Program-made: the position numbers and the translations under genes
NCBI RefSeq assembly: GCF_000756375.1
Contig: NZ_JNFD01000001.1
Span: forward strand, 1 to 64,000
Direction: 5' to 3'
Length of the DNA: 64,000 nt
Source: Sphingopyxis sp. LC81
GTDB taxonomy: Bacteria > Pseudomonadota > Alphaproteobacteria > Sphingomonadales > Sphingomonadaceae
Notes under the pieces: model-generated
Seen by the model: only the letters and a program-made list of their open reading frames with translations
What the model was told of the DNA's origin: nothing
Database searches by the model: none
Part shown: piece after piece, positions 51,952 through 60,681 of the stretch
Layout: every line of letters starts with the position of its first letter
Position numbering within the stretch: the stretch's first letter is position 1

Positions 51952-53201
51952 TCGACCGCGACGGGCGGCGCGATTGCCGCCGCGGCGGCGACATCGTGTG
52001 TCACATTGGCGACCGTGCGGACCATGTCGGGGATGACGTCGATCGCGAGCAGGATCGGCAGCAATTCGATCGGCGCGCCAATTGCGATCGCGGTCGGCGC
52101 CACCGACGCATAGAAGCTGATCTGCCCCGGCATCCCGAGGATCGCCAGCGACGACAGCACCGCGAGCGGCAAGGCCACCGCGAGCTGTAGCGGTGACACT
52201 TCGACCCCCACCATCCACGCGAGCGCCAGCGCCATCATCACGGTGTTCGACGGGGCGGTGATCTTGAACGTCGCGACCGCCATCGGCAGGATCGCCGCGG
52301 CATTGCGTTCCTCGATACCGATGCGGTCGGCGCTCACCATCATCGCGGGCAGCGTCGCGATCGACGATTGGGTGCTCGCCGCGATGGCCTGCGCCGGCGC
52401 TATCGCGCGGGCAAAACGCCCGAGTGGGACGCCTCCCGCGAAGCGTGCGATGGCATAGCCGAGGACGATCAGCACCAGCGTCACGGCAATCGAGATCGCG
52501 AGATATTGGGCGAGGATTGCGAGCACCGCGGTCCCCACGGTGGCGCCGATCGCCAGCGCGAGCGCAAAGATACCGATGGGCGCGACGCGCAGCACCCAGC
52601 CGACGACGACGATCATCGCGTCGGCGAGCCCGCGCAGCGGCTGGATCACCGCCTCGGCGCGGTCGCGGTCGATCTTGCCGACCGCGAGCCCGAGTATGAG
52701 CGCGAAGATGACCAGCGGCAGCACCGCGCCTTCGGCGGCCGACGCGACGACATTGGTTGGGATCATCGCGCGCACTGTCTCGGCCGCGCCGGGGACCGCC
52801 GGTGCGGGTGAGGCGGGGAAGAGGCTGCGCAGCGCGGCGATGTCGGCGGGGGCGGTCGTAACCGCGCCGAGCAGCGGCGGGACCATCAGGGCGCCGATGA
52901 CCGCCGAGACGATCAGCAGGCCGATCAGCACAAGGGGCAGGCGCCGCCCGAGCCGTGCTGCTTCGTGATGGTCGCCCATGCCAAGGCTGGCGACGCCGGT
53001 CGCGACGAGCGCGAAGATCAGCGGGACGATCGTCATGCGGAGCCCGTCGAGCCAGATGCCGCCGACCAGCTGCGCCGCCTCGACCACGGGCGAGGATGCC
53101 GCGATGAAGGTGCCGATCGTAAAGCCGACGACGAGCGCGACGATCATCCAGCCCGATCCGGGCATGCGCGTGGCCCAGGCCCGTGCGCGCGAAATTACCA
53201 T
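51945..53201 (-). CDS. Dicarboxylate/amino acid:cation symporter (DAACS family)
   Basis: 418 aa from the ATG at 53201; a longer frame to 53804 is only the shadow of the ATPase gene. It is GltP/DctA-like, with eight hydrophobic segments. It has LRMTIVPLIFALVATGVASL, IPTNVVASAAEGAVLPLVIF, the Ser-rich loop AASTQSSIATLPAMM, and FKITAPSNTVMM plus YASVAPTAIAIGAPIELLPI in the substrate-binding half. It imports acidic amino acids or C4-dicarboxylates with protons or sodium. It is last in line after the sulfonate ABC genes (80-nt gap) and converges on maiA. It could serve either pathway. Confidence 0.92.
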   Translation of the reverse strand: MVISRARAWATRMPGSGWMIVALVVGFTIGTFIAASSPVVEAAQLVGGIWLDGLRMTIVPLIFALVATGVASLGMGDHHEAARLGRRLPLVLIGLLIVSAVIGALMVPPLLGAVTTAPADIAALRSLFPASPAPAVPGAAETVRAMIPTNVVASAAEGAVLPLVIFALILGLAVGKIDRDRAEAVIQPLRGLADAMIVVVGWVLRVAPIGIFALALAIGATVGTAVLAILAQYLAISIAVTLVLIVLGYAIARFAGGVPLGRFARAIAPAQAIAASTQSSIATLPAMMVSADRIGIEERNAAAILPMAVATFKITAPSNTVMMALALAWMVGVEVSPLQLAVALPLAVLSSLAILGMPGQISFYASVAPTAIAIGAPIELLPILLAIDVIPDMVRTVANVTHDVAAAAAIAPPVAVDQ

Positions 53202-53281
53202 GAGTCCAAATCCCCCTGACCCCAGCATGCCGATGCATGCCGGGGCGGTCAAAGCCTTTGCTGTGGTTCGCTGATGGCGGG

Positions 53282-54052
53282 CTAATGCGCCTGCGGTACG
53301 CCCAGTTCCGCGAGCAAAGTATCGCGCAGCGCGTCGAATTCCTCGCCGCCGGCGCGGCGCGGGTGCGGCAGGCGGACGCGCGTGTCGAAGCCGATCCGCC
53401 CTTCTTTCAGCACGAGGATGCGGTCGGCGAGCAGGATCGCTTCCTCGACATCGTGCGTGACGAGCAAAGTTGCGGGGCCGTGCGCCTGGCACAGCTCGCC
53501 GATCAGCCGCTGCATCTTGAGCCGCGTCAGCGCATCGAGCGCGGCGAAAGGCTCGTCGAGCAGCAGCAGCCGCGGTTCGCGTACCAGCGCGCGCGCGAGC
53601 GCCGCACGCTGCGCCTCGCCGCCCGACAGCGTCGCGGGCCAGGCGTCGGTGCGATGGTCGAGCCCAACCTCGGCGAGCGCCGCGATGGCACGCTCGCGCG
53701 ATGCGTTTTTGCCGGGCAGGCCTATCACGACATTCTTCCACACGCTCTTCGACTGGACGAGGCGCGGTTCCTGGAACACCACGGTGCGCGCCTCCGGCAC
53801 CCATGCTTCGCCGCCGTCGGGCGCGTCGAGCCCGGCGAGGATGCGCAGCAGGGTCGTCTTGCCGCTGCCCGACGCGCCGAGCAGCGCGACGAATTCGCCG
53901 CTGTGGATCGTCAGGTTCAGGCTGTCGAGGACACTATTGCCGGTGAAATTGCGGCTCACCTCGCTGACCTCGACTGCGACCGGGCGGTGCGAAAAATCGG
54001 GAGCGGCAACGCGTTCGGCGGCGGCGAAATCGATCGAAAGGACGGCGGTCAT
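53282..54052 (-). CDS. ABC transporter ATP-binding protein, nitrate/sulfonate/taurine family
   Basis: 256 aa from the ATG at 54052, which has AGGAGA 7 nt upstream (a 13-codon extension is unlikely). Walker A is LLGASGSGKTTLL, followed by the Q-loop VFQEPRL, the signature LSGGEAQRAALARALV, Walker B LLLLDEPFAALD and the switch His in LLVTHDVEEA. The SsuB/TauB-type family energises uptake of sulfonates. It is 11 nt after the permease gene in the tauD-binding protein-permease-ATPase operon. Confidence 0.94.
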   Translation of the reverse strand: MTAVLSIDFAAAERVAAPDFSHRPVAVEVSEVSRNFTGNSVLDSLNLTIHSGEFVALLGASGSGKTTLLRILAGLDAPDGGEAWVPEARTVVFQEPRLVQSKSVWKNVVIGLPGKNASRERAIAALAEVGLDHRTDAWPATLSGGEAQRAALARALVREPRLLLLDEPFAALDALTRLKMQRLIGELCQAHGPATLLVTHDVEEAILLADRILVLKEGRIGFDTRVRLPHPRRAGGEEFDALRDTLLAELGVPQAH

Positions 54053-54063
54053 CGATATGTCTC

Positions 54064-54909
54064 CTATCGGATGGCGATGCCCGCGCGCCACGGCATGAAC
54101 AGCCGTTCGAGCGAGCGGACGATCAGGTCGGCGCTAAGGCCGAGCACGGCGTAGATGGCGATGCAGATCAGGATGACGTCGACCTGCTGGTACAGTTGCG
54201 CGCTGTTGAGCAAATAGCCGAGCCCGGCCGAGGCGTTGATCTGCTCGGCGGCGATCAGCACGAGCACCGAGACGCCGAGTGCGAAGCGCAGCCCGGTGAA
54301 GATCTGCGGCAGCGCGAGCGGCAGCACGACCTCGAGGATCAGGCGGCGGCCGCCGAGGCCGAAGCTGCGCATCGCCTCGATCACCTTGCGGTCGACGTTG
54401 CGCACCCCTGCATAGGTGTTGAGATACATCGGGAACATCGTCGCGAGCGCGATGAGGAGAAGCTTCGGCGCCTCGCCGATCCCGAACCAGACGATGAACA
54501 GCGGCACGAGCGCGAGGAAGGGGATGGTGCGCAGCATCTGGAGCAACGCGTCGAACATTTCCTCGCCGAGTTTCGAAAGGCCCGCGATCGTGCCGAGGAT
54601 CAGCCCGAAGGCGATGCCGACCGCGCCGCCGACGAGCGCGCGGGTGAGCGAGGTCGCAATCTGCGACGCGAGCGCCTGTTCGGTCCAGAGCTGCTGCCAC
54701 CCCGCAACAAGCCCGGCGGGTGAGGGGAGGATCGACGGATCGATCCACCCCGCACTCGTCGAGATCGCCCACAGCGCGACGATGATCAGCGGACCCGCCG
54801 CGCGGCGCGCGACGGAGAAGCGCTCGGAGCGGCCCGCCGTCTTGCGTACGATCGGCTGGACGAGCCGGCCGGGATCGCCCGCGAGCGCGATCGGCGACTG
54901 CGCGTTCAC
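54064..54909 (-). CDS. ABC transporter permease, sulfonate/taurine family
   Basis: 281 aa with about six hydrophobic segments. The BPD-type permease motif is VRNVDRKVIEAMRSFGLGG followed by LALPQIFTGLRFALGVSVLV, the EAA loop that contacts the ATPase. SsuC/TauC-like features include PSILPSPAGLVAGWQQLW near the N-terminus. It overlaps the binding-protein gene by 4 nt, and the ATPase follows 11 nt later. Confidence 0.94.
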   Translation of the reverse strand: MNAQSPIALAGDPGRLVQPIVRKTAGRSERFSVARRAAGPLIIVALWAISTSAGWIDPSILPSPAGLVAGWQQLWTEQALASQIATSLTRALVGGAVGIAFGLILGTIAGLSKLGEEMFDALLQMLRTIPFLALVPLFIVWFGIGEAPKLLLIALATMFPMYLNTYAGVRNVDRKVIEAMRSFGLGGRRLILEVVLPLALPQIFTGLRFALGVSVLVLIAAEQINASAGLGYLLNSAQLYQQVDVILICIAIYAVLGLSADLIVRSLERLFMPWRAGIAIR

Positions 54910-55889
54910 TTCGCCGACTCCTGCGCCGCGACGATGTCATCGTAGCGCTTGTCGAAGATTTGCGCCGCGTCGAGCTTTTTGCGGATCAACCCTTCCTTGA
55001 AGAAGAGGTCTGCCTCGTCCTGATGCGCCGCGATGATCGCGTCGTCGATCGGCGCATAGCTGGCGGGCGCGCGCGTGATGATCTTTTCCGCGACCGCCGC
55101 ATCGACATTATAGCGTTTGGCGAGTGCTGGTGCGGCCTTGGCCGGGTTCTCACGCTGCCAGCGCGTCGCGCGCGCCGCGCGTGCGACCAGATCGCCGATC
55201 GCCTTCGCCTTCACCGGATCGGCGAGCGCGGCGTCGGAGGCCACCAGATAGAAGAAGCCCGGCGTGTTCGGCGGCGCCCCGCTCGCGAGCACGCGCACTT
55301 TCCCGGCGTCGAGCGCCTGCGTCAGATAGGGCTCGCCGATCGTGATCGCATCGGCCGATCCCTTGTCGAGCAGCCCGGTGCCGAAACCCGTCGCCTGCAC
55401 CGTCTTGATGTCCTTCAGCGACAGGCCCTGCTTGTCGAGCAGGCGCGCGACGAAATAGTGCAGCACCGTGCCCTTCATGAACGACACCGATTTGCCCTTG
55501 AGGTCGGCGATGCTCCGGATCGGGGAATCGGGTTTGACGACGAGTGCATAGGGCGAGCCGCCGCCTGCGACCGTCTTGCTCACCGCGACGACCTTCACCG
55601 GGCTGCCCGCGGCCTGCGCAAAGATCAGCGGTGTTTCGGCCATCCAGCCGACATCGAGCGACCCGCCCGTCTGCGCCGCAATGATCGGCGGGCCGCCGAC
55701 GAAATTGGCCCATTCGATTTTGTAGCCAGTCGGCGCGCCTTCGCCCGACACGTCGAGCGAGGATTTCAGCGCGTGGAGCTGGTCGCCGATCTTGAGCGTC
55801 TTGCCGCTATCGGGCGCAGCGCCGCACGCCGCGAGCGACAGGAAGGCACCGGCGGCGAGCGTGCGAAAGGGCGTGAGGGAGAGTTTCAT
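54906..55889 (-). CDS. ABC transporter substrate-binding lipoprotein, aliphatic sulfonate family
   Basis: 327 aa. The N-terminal signal ends in the lipobox SLAAC (Cys near residue 22), so it is probably a membrane-anchored lipoprotein. The fold follows the SsuA/TauA pattern: KIEWANFVGGPPIIAAQTGG, SLDVGWMAETPLIFAQAAGS, GGSPYALVVKPDSPIRSIAD, LKGKSVSFMKGTVLHYFVAR, and GFGTGLLDKGSADAITIGEP. It likely binds alkanesulfonates or taurine, given the linked TauD-type dioxygenase. It lies 14 nt after tauD and overlaps the permease. Confidence 0.93.
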   Translation of the reverse strand: MKLSLTPFRTLAAGAFLSLAACGAAPDSGKTLKIGDQLHALKSSLDVSGEGAPTGYKIEWANFVGGPPIIAAQTGGSLDVGWMAETPLIFAQAAGSPVKVVAVSKTVAGGGSPYALVVKPDSPIRSIADLKGKSVSFMKGTVLHYFVARLLDKQGLSLKDIKTVQATGFGTGLLDKGSADAITIGEPYLTQALDAGKVRVLASGAPPNTPGFFYLVASDAALADPVKAKAIGDLVARAARATRWQRENPAKAAPALAKRYNVDAAVAEKIITRAPASYAPIDDAIIAAHQDEADLFFKEGLIRKKLDAAQIFDKRYDDIVAAQESAK

Positions 55890-55903
55890 CCGCTGAGTTC
55901 CGG

Positions 55904-56776
55904 TCAGGCGGCGTTCGGGCCGACGGGGCGGTCGCCGACGATCGTCACGCGCTCCATATGGCGTGCTTCGCTATAGTCGGGGACGGCGTAATGCTGCGTC
56001 GCGCGATTGTCCCAGAAGGCGATCGAGCCCGGTTGCCAGCTCCAGCGCACCTGGAATTCGGGACGCTTGACCTGGTCGAACAGCCGCGCGAGCAGCGCCT
56101 TGCTCTCGTCCTCGGGCAGCCCGACGATATGTCGCGTGAACACCGAATTGACGTAGAGGACCTTCTCGCCCGTTTCGGGATGGATACGCACGACCGGATG
56201 CTCGACCGGCGGGTAACTGGCGCGCAGCGCGTCCTTCTTCTCCTCGGTGTCGAGGAACTGGATGAAGATGCTCGGGTCGTGGATCGCGGTGAGGCCGTCG
56301 ATCCGTGCCTTCGTTTCCTCGTCGAGCGTCTCATAAGCGGCGACGGCGTTGGCGAAAACCGTATCGCCGCCGAGCGAGGGCGAGATGCGCTGGATCAGGA
56401 TCGACGCCGCCGAAGGTTCGGTGCGGAAGGTCGTGTCGGCGTGCCAGTTGCTGTCGGTTGACTGACGATATTTGCCTTTCAGCTCCTGCGAGATCAGCGG
56501 CAGTATCTGCGGATAATCGGGCAGCGAGAAAACCGGATGCTCCTCAAGGTCGCCAAATGCGGCACCGAGCGCGATATGCTGTTCGCGCGTCAGATTCTGG
56601 TCGCGGAAAAACAGCACGCGATACTGGAGCAGCGCGGCGCGCAGCGCGTCATAGGTCGGACGGTCGAGCGGCTTCGCGAGGTCGATGCCGCTGATCAACG
56701 CGCCGAGGCTCGGTTGCAGCGGGGTGACATCAAACAGCTTGGTTTCCGTGGAGCGGTCGAGGGTCTGGAGGGTCAT
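55904..56776 (-). CDS. tauD: TauD/TfdA family Fe(II)/2-oxoglutarate dioxygenase (taurine dioxygenase-like)
   Basis: 290 aa from the ATG at 56776 (AAGGAT 8 nt upstream); a 12-codon extension is less likely. Iron ligands are His112 and Asp114 (SNWHADTTFRTEPSAASIL) and His262 (NRATQHYAVPDY), with the 2-oxoglutarate Arg272 ten residues on. TauD hydroxylates taurine, or other alkanesulfonates, so that it breaks to an aldehyde and sulfite, giving sulfur for growth. It is first in the sulfonate operon, downstream of a long structured leader. The exact sulfonate is not fixed by the sequence. Confidence 0.92.
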   Translation of the reverse strand: MTLQTLDRSTETKLFDVTPLQPSLGALISGIDLAKPLDRPTYDALRAALLQYRVLFFRDQNLTREQHIALGAAFGDLEEHPVFSLPDYPQILPLISQELKGKYRQSTDSNWHADTTFRTEPSAASILIQRISPSLGGDTVFANAVAAYETLDEETKARIDGLTAIHDPSIFIQFLDTEEKKDALRASYPPVEHPVVRIHPETGEKVLYVNSVFTRHIVGLPEDESKALLARLFDQVKRPEFQVRWSWQPGSIAFWDNRATQHYAVPDYSEARHMERVTIVGDRPVGPNAA

Positions 56777-57484
56777 CTGGCTAATCCTTGGATGGCGGCC
56801 GAAACGGCGCAAGAAAGGGAGTGCAGCCGCGGCAACGGCACACGAAACGGGGGCGGCGACAAATGGCGCCGGAAAAAGGGGAGGGGCTAGCCGCCTCTGC
56901 GGGCGGCAGGTGGCTCGGTGCGGTGCCTTCCGGCACGTCTAGGGTTGTTTCGGAGGATGTGCATCGTATCGCCTCATGCCTTGCAGAGGGGAACACGATA
57001 CCTGGCGCTGTCGCCTGAGCATCGCGCGCTTTAGCTGTTGGTAACGCGGAGCAAGCTGCTTCCCGGTCAAAAGCCGCGGATCCCGGGAAAACGCCCATGC
57101 CGGTCGGGATCAAACCGGCAACTCAACTTGATCGGTAGAGATGTCGCCGTCAAGCGTAGTTTCGCTTTCATGCCGCAAAGCATCGCTCGGTCGGGCCGGC
57201 CCCGCGTGCGGATGCAAATGGCTGGTGCCGAGCCGTCATTTTGGCACTTAATCCCCGCGCGCACGCACCGTAAATTGTGTAAAATACGAATGCTTCGCTA
57301 TCGAACGACCAGCCGGGCCGCGCGCTTTCGCATTTTTATGACCGGTGTGATGTTCGCTATGGTCGGCACTATGATTGAATTATAAGATTAATTCTAGTAA
57401 TGCGGTGTGGTGGGGAATGTGTATTTTGCAGTATAGACAGGAAGTCATGCTTCCGTTCGGTGCTGTTTCGATAAGGTAGATAAT
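56777..57484. other. 708-nt intergenic region between the sulfonate operon and the PilZ gene
   Basis: I see no convincing gene here; the minus-strand frame at 56781-57113 lacks protein-like composition. On the tauD side are several stem-loops (see the separate leader entry) and a further hairpin, TGCCGG (57098-57103) with CCGGCA (57115-57120). The PilZ side (57280-57484) is AT-rich for this genome and probably holds the PilZ promoter. Confidence 0.6.
56890..57015 (-). promoter_or_regulatory. Candidate structured RNA leader of the sulfonate/taurine operon
   Basis: Read on the minus strand towards tauD, the region forms four successive stem-loops. They are GGCG/CGCC (57004-57015), GTATCG/CGATAC (56966-57001) enclosing CCTC/GAGG and TGC/GCA, GTGCC-GGAA-GGCAC with a GNRA tetraloop (56923-56936), and GCCGCC/GGCGGC (56890-56907) followed by a T5 run at 56873-56877. 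It starts about 115 nt before the tauD ATG. A cis-regulatory RNA, for example of the sul1 type reported upstream of alphaproteobacterial sulfur genes, is possible; I cannot confirm a class by eye. Confidence 0.35.
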
Positions 57485-58105
57485 ATGAACCAGCGTCGCC
57501 TCTCCGATCCGGTAGAGGAGCAGGGAAAAGCGGCCGACACGGATCGTCGTGGCGGCGACCGATATCGCACGGTCTGGCGGATCGCGAAGGTGATGCGCAA
57601 TGGCGATGCGGGCTTGTGGCGCGTGCGTAATATTTCAGACAAGGGCATGATGCTGGCGGCCGACGTTCCGATCGGGATCGGTGAAAAGCTGGAGATTGCG
57701 CTTTCGGATACGGTTGTGATCCGCGGCGAAGTCGTCTGGTCCGACGGCGGCCGGTGCGGCGTGTCGTTCGACAAGGAAGTCGATGTCGCCGATGTGCTGA
57801 AGCAATTGGCGGCCGAACAACGCGCCACCGGCTATCGCCAGCCGCGCCTGCCCGTGAGCACGCAGGCGCAGGCGGTCACCGACGAAAGCTCGACGAGCAT
57901 CGAACTGGTCGATTTGTCGCAGAATGGCGCCGGTTTCATCCACGACGGTCATCTGGAAGTCGGCAAGGAACTCGACCTGATACTCGCGGGTGGGGTCAAG
58001 CGCCGCGCGATCGTCCGCTGGTCGCGCGCGGGGCGCGGCGGCCTGTGGCTGACCCAGCCGCTCGACCGCGCAGACCTCGAAAGCATCCGCCGCTTCGAAA
58101 GCTGA
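57485..58105 (+). CDS. Tandem PilZ domain protein (probable cyclic di-GMP effector)
   Basis: 206 aa with two PilZ-like units. Unit 1 (about 22-100) has RRGGDRYRTVWRIAKV for the RxxxR part, then VRNISDKGMMLAADVPIGIG and GEVVWSDGGRCGVSF. Unit 2 (about 115-200) has YRQPRLPVST, ELVDLSQNGAGFIHDGHLEV and AIVRWSRAGRGGLWLTQPL. The D/N-x-S-x-x-G motif is present in both (NISDKG and DLSQNG), so both may bind cyclic di-GMP, although the first arginine pair is clearer. It is cytoplasmic and single. It converges on the heme-binding gene with a 2-nt gap. Confidence 0.88.
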   Translation: MNQRRLSDPVEEQGKAADTDRRGGDRYRTVWRIAKVMRNGDAGLWRVRNISDKGMMLAADVPIGIGEKLEIALSDTVVIRGEVVWSDGGRCGVSFDKEVDVADVLKQLAAEQRATGYRQPRLPVSTQAQAVTDESSTSIELVDLSQNGAGFIHDGHLEVGKELDLILAGGVKRRAIVRWSRAGRGGLWLTQPLDRADLESIRRFES

Positions 58106-58107
58106 CC

Positions 58108-58749
58108 TTAGCCTCCGCGGGCGATCTTTGCCCAGGGGTTGAGGTCGGGCTCGGCGATCTTCGCCAGCGTGTTGCGGTCGCGGTGGAGGAAAGGCTCGTC
58201 CTGGCCTTTGACGATCAGCGTCGTGTCCGAAACATAGCTCCACGTGCCGTCGTCATGGAAATCGACCGTAATCTGATAGCTGTCGGTCCGAAAGGCGAGC
58301 TCGAGGAAGGTCGTCGAACAAATGCCATAGTCGGTTTGGCCGCGCGTCGCTTTCAGTACCAACTGCTTTGCATCGGGCTCGGCATGTCCAGCGGCAATCG
58401 CGATCTGGCCGCGCGGGATCGCCAGCGTCTGCAGGATCAGGCCGGTCCCGGGCTCGTAGAGCCAGTAACCGACCTGGTCGTGGAAGGCGATGTCCTCTTC
58501 GCGCGTGTTGACGTGCAGATGATAGCGCAGCCCATAGAAGAGCTGCGGCCCGTTCGCCTGCGGGTCGATCGGCTGCATCTCGATCCGCTCATAATATTCG
58601 CGCGTCTCGGGGCCGTCGGCCTTGGGGTTGATATCGACCCCGCGCTGTCCCTCCCAAATGCCGGCGAGGCGGCGGAGCGGGCCGAGGTTCGCAAGCGTCT
58701 CGGGATCGACGTCTTCAGACTCGGTGAAAATGTCGTCGGGTAATTCCAT
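58108..58749 (-). CDS. FABP-like heme-binding beta-barrel protein (nitrobindin/THAP4 type)
   Basis: 213 aa. The family features are PLRRLAGIWEGQRGVDINPK near residue 24, YYERIEMQPIDPQANGPQLF, HLHVNTREEDIAFHDQVGYW and LILQTLAIPRGQIAIAAGHA, all of the beta-barrel that binds heme in nitrobindin-like proteins. The physiological role is uncertain; peroxynitrite or NO handling is proposed for relatives. It follows aguB by 20 nt in the leftward M28 peptidase-aguA-aguB unit. Confidence 0.85.
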   Translation of the reverse strand: MELPDDIFTESEDVDPETLANLGPLRRLAGIWEGQRGVDINPKADGPETREYYERIEMQPIDPQANGPQLFYGLRYHLHVNTREEDIAFHDQVGYWLYEPGTGLILQTLAIPRGQIAIAAGHAEPDAKQLVLKATRGQTDYGICSTTFLELAFRTDSYQITVDFHDDGTWSYVSDTTLIVKGQDEPFLHRDRNTLAKIAEPDLNPWAKIARGG

Positions 58750-58769
58750 GCTTCGCCCCCGCTTTATTG

Positions 58770-59621
<852 letters not shown>

Positions 59622-59678
59622 GGGCGGGTCCGTGATGGCTCGAATCGAGCCGGAATATAGGGGGCTTCGCGCTCGATG

Positions 59679-60662
59679 CTAGGCCGGAAGCTGCTGGCTC
59701 GAACAGTGGAAGCTGCCGCCGCCGACGATGATCCCGCGTGCCGGTACACCGACGGTCCGGCGGTCGGGGAACAGCGCGGCGAGCGTATCGACCGCGGCCT
59801 GATCGTTCGGAACGCCATAGGTCGGAACGACGACGGTGCTGTTGCCGATGTAGAAGTTCATATAGCTCGCCGCCGCGATCTCGCCGCCCACTTCGACACG
59901 GCCGGGCGAGGGCAGGTCGACGATCTCGACCCCGCCGAACGCCGCGGTGCGCGCGCGGGCATCGGCATAGATATGCGCATTGGGGTCATCCTTGCCCGCC
60001 GCGACCGGAAGCGCGAGGCGTCCTTCGCCGACGAAGCGCGCCAGATTGTCGACATGGCCGTCGGTATGGTCGCCGACCAGCCCGTTGCCGAGCCACAGCA
60101 GCCGGTCGATCCCGAGCGACTGGCGGAGCCGCACCGCGATATCCTCGCGCGTCAGCGTCGGATTGCGGTTGATGTTGAGCAGGCATTCCTCGGTCGTGAC
60201 GCAGAGGCCCGTGCCGTCGACGTCGATCCCGCCGCCCTCGAGCACCCAGTCCTGATCGTCGACGGGCAGGCCGCTTGCCTGCGCCAGCGCGGCGCCAATC
60301 TCCTGATCGCCCGGCATGACGAATTTCTCGCCCCACCAGTTGAATTCGAAATTGCGCGCACGGCGCGCTGCGCCTGTGCCGGCGATGATCGGCCCGGTAT
60401 CGCGCAGCCAGATGTCGCCGAGTGGTTGCACGAGGATGCGCACGCCCGGATCGACGAGCGCGGCGGCGATATCCGCCTGCCGCGCGTCGTTGACCACCAG
60501 CCGTACCTCTTCGCCGCGGCCGCCGTCATGGACGGCGTTGGCGAAGGCGGCGACGTCGCGCCGCCCTTCCTCGATCGCGCCCGCCCACTCTTCGGCGAGG
60601 TGTGGGAAGCCGATCCAGACGGCGACGTGCGGCGCCCATTCGGCAGGCATTTTCAGCGTCAT
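59679..60662 (-). CDS. aguA: Agmatine deiminase
   Basis: 327 aa from the ATG at 60662 (MTLKMPAEWAPHVAVWIGFP). It converts agmatine to N-carbamoylputrescine. It has IWLRDTGPIIAGTG, WVLEGGGIDVDGTGLCVTTE, ECLLNINRNP, GDHTDGHVDNLARFVGEG with the catalytic His and Asp, and the nucleophile Cys in the C-terminal GGGSFHCSSQQLP. No arginine decarboxylase (speA) is in the window, so agmatine must come from elsewhere. It lies 19 nt after the M28 peptidase. Confidence 0.96.
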   Translation of the reverse strand: MTLKMPAEWAPHVAVWIGFPHLAEEWAGAIEEGRRDVAAFANAVHDGGRGEEVRLVVNDARQADIAAALVDPGVRILVQPLGDIWLRDTGPIIAGTGAARRARNFEFNWWGEKFVMPGDQEIGAALAQASGLPVDDQDWVLEGGGIDVDGTGLCVTTEECLLNINRNPTLTREDIAVRLRQSLGIDRLLWLGNGLVGDHTDGHVDNLARFVGEGRLALPVAAGKDDPNAHIYADARARTAAFGGVEIVDLPSPGRVEVGGEIAAASYMNFYIGNSTVVVPTYGVPNDQAAVDTLAALFPDRRTVGVPARGIIVGGGSFHCSSQQLPA

Positions 60663-60681
60663 GGGCGCGCGCTCTTTCCGC

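Noticed and set aside
53202..53804. N-terminal extension of the dicarboxylate symporter to 53804
   Set aside because: The extension lies over the ABC ATPase gene on the same strand in another frame. The ATG at 53201 gives the normal family length.
56873..56907. Hairpin GCCGCC/GGCGGC followed by T5 read as an intrinsic terminator before tauD
   Set aside because: The T-run begins 12 nt after the stem, too far for a standard terminator. I keep it only as part of a candidate leader.
56781..57113. 110-aa minus-strand open frame upstream of tauD
   Set aside because: It is Pro/Ser/Arg-rich with no domain, and it overlaps the stem-loop leader. It looks like chance coding in GC-rich DNA.
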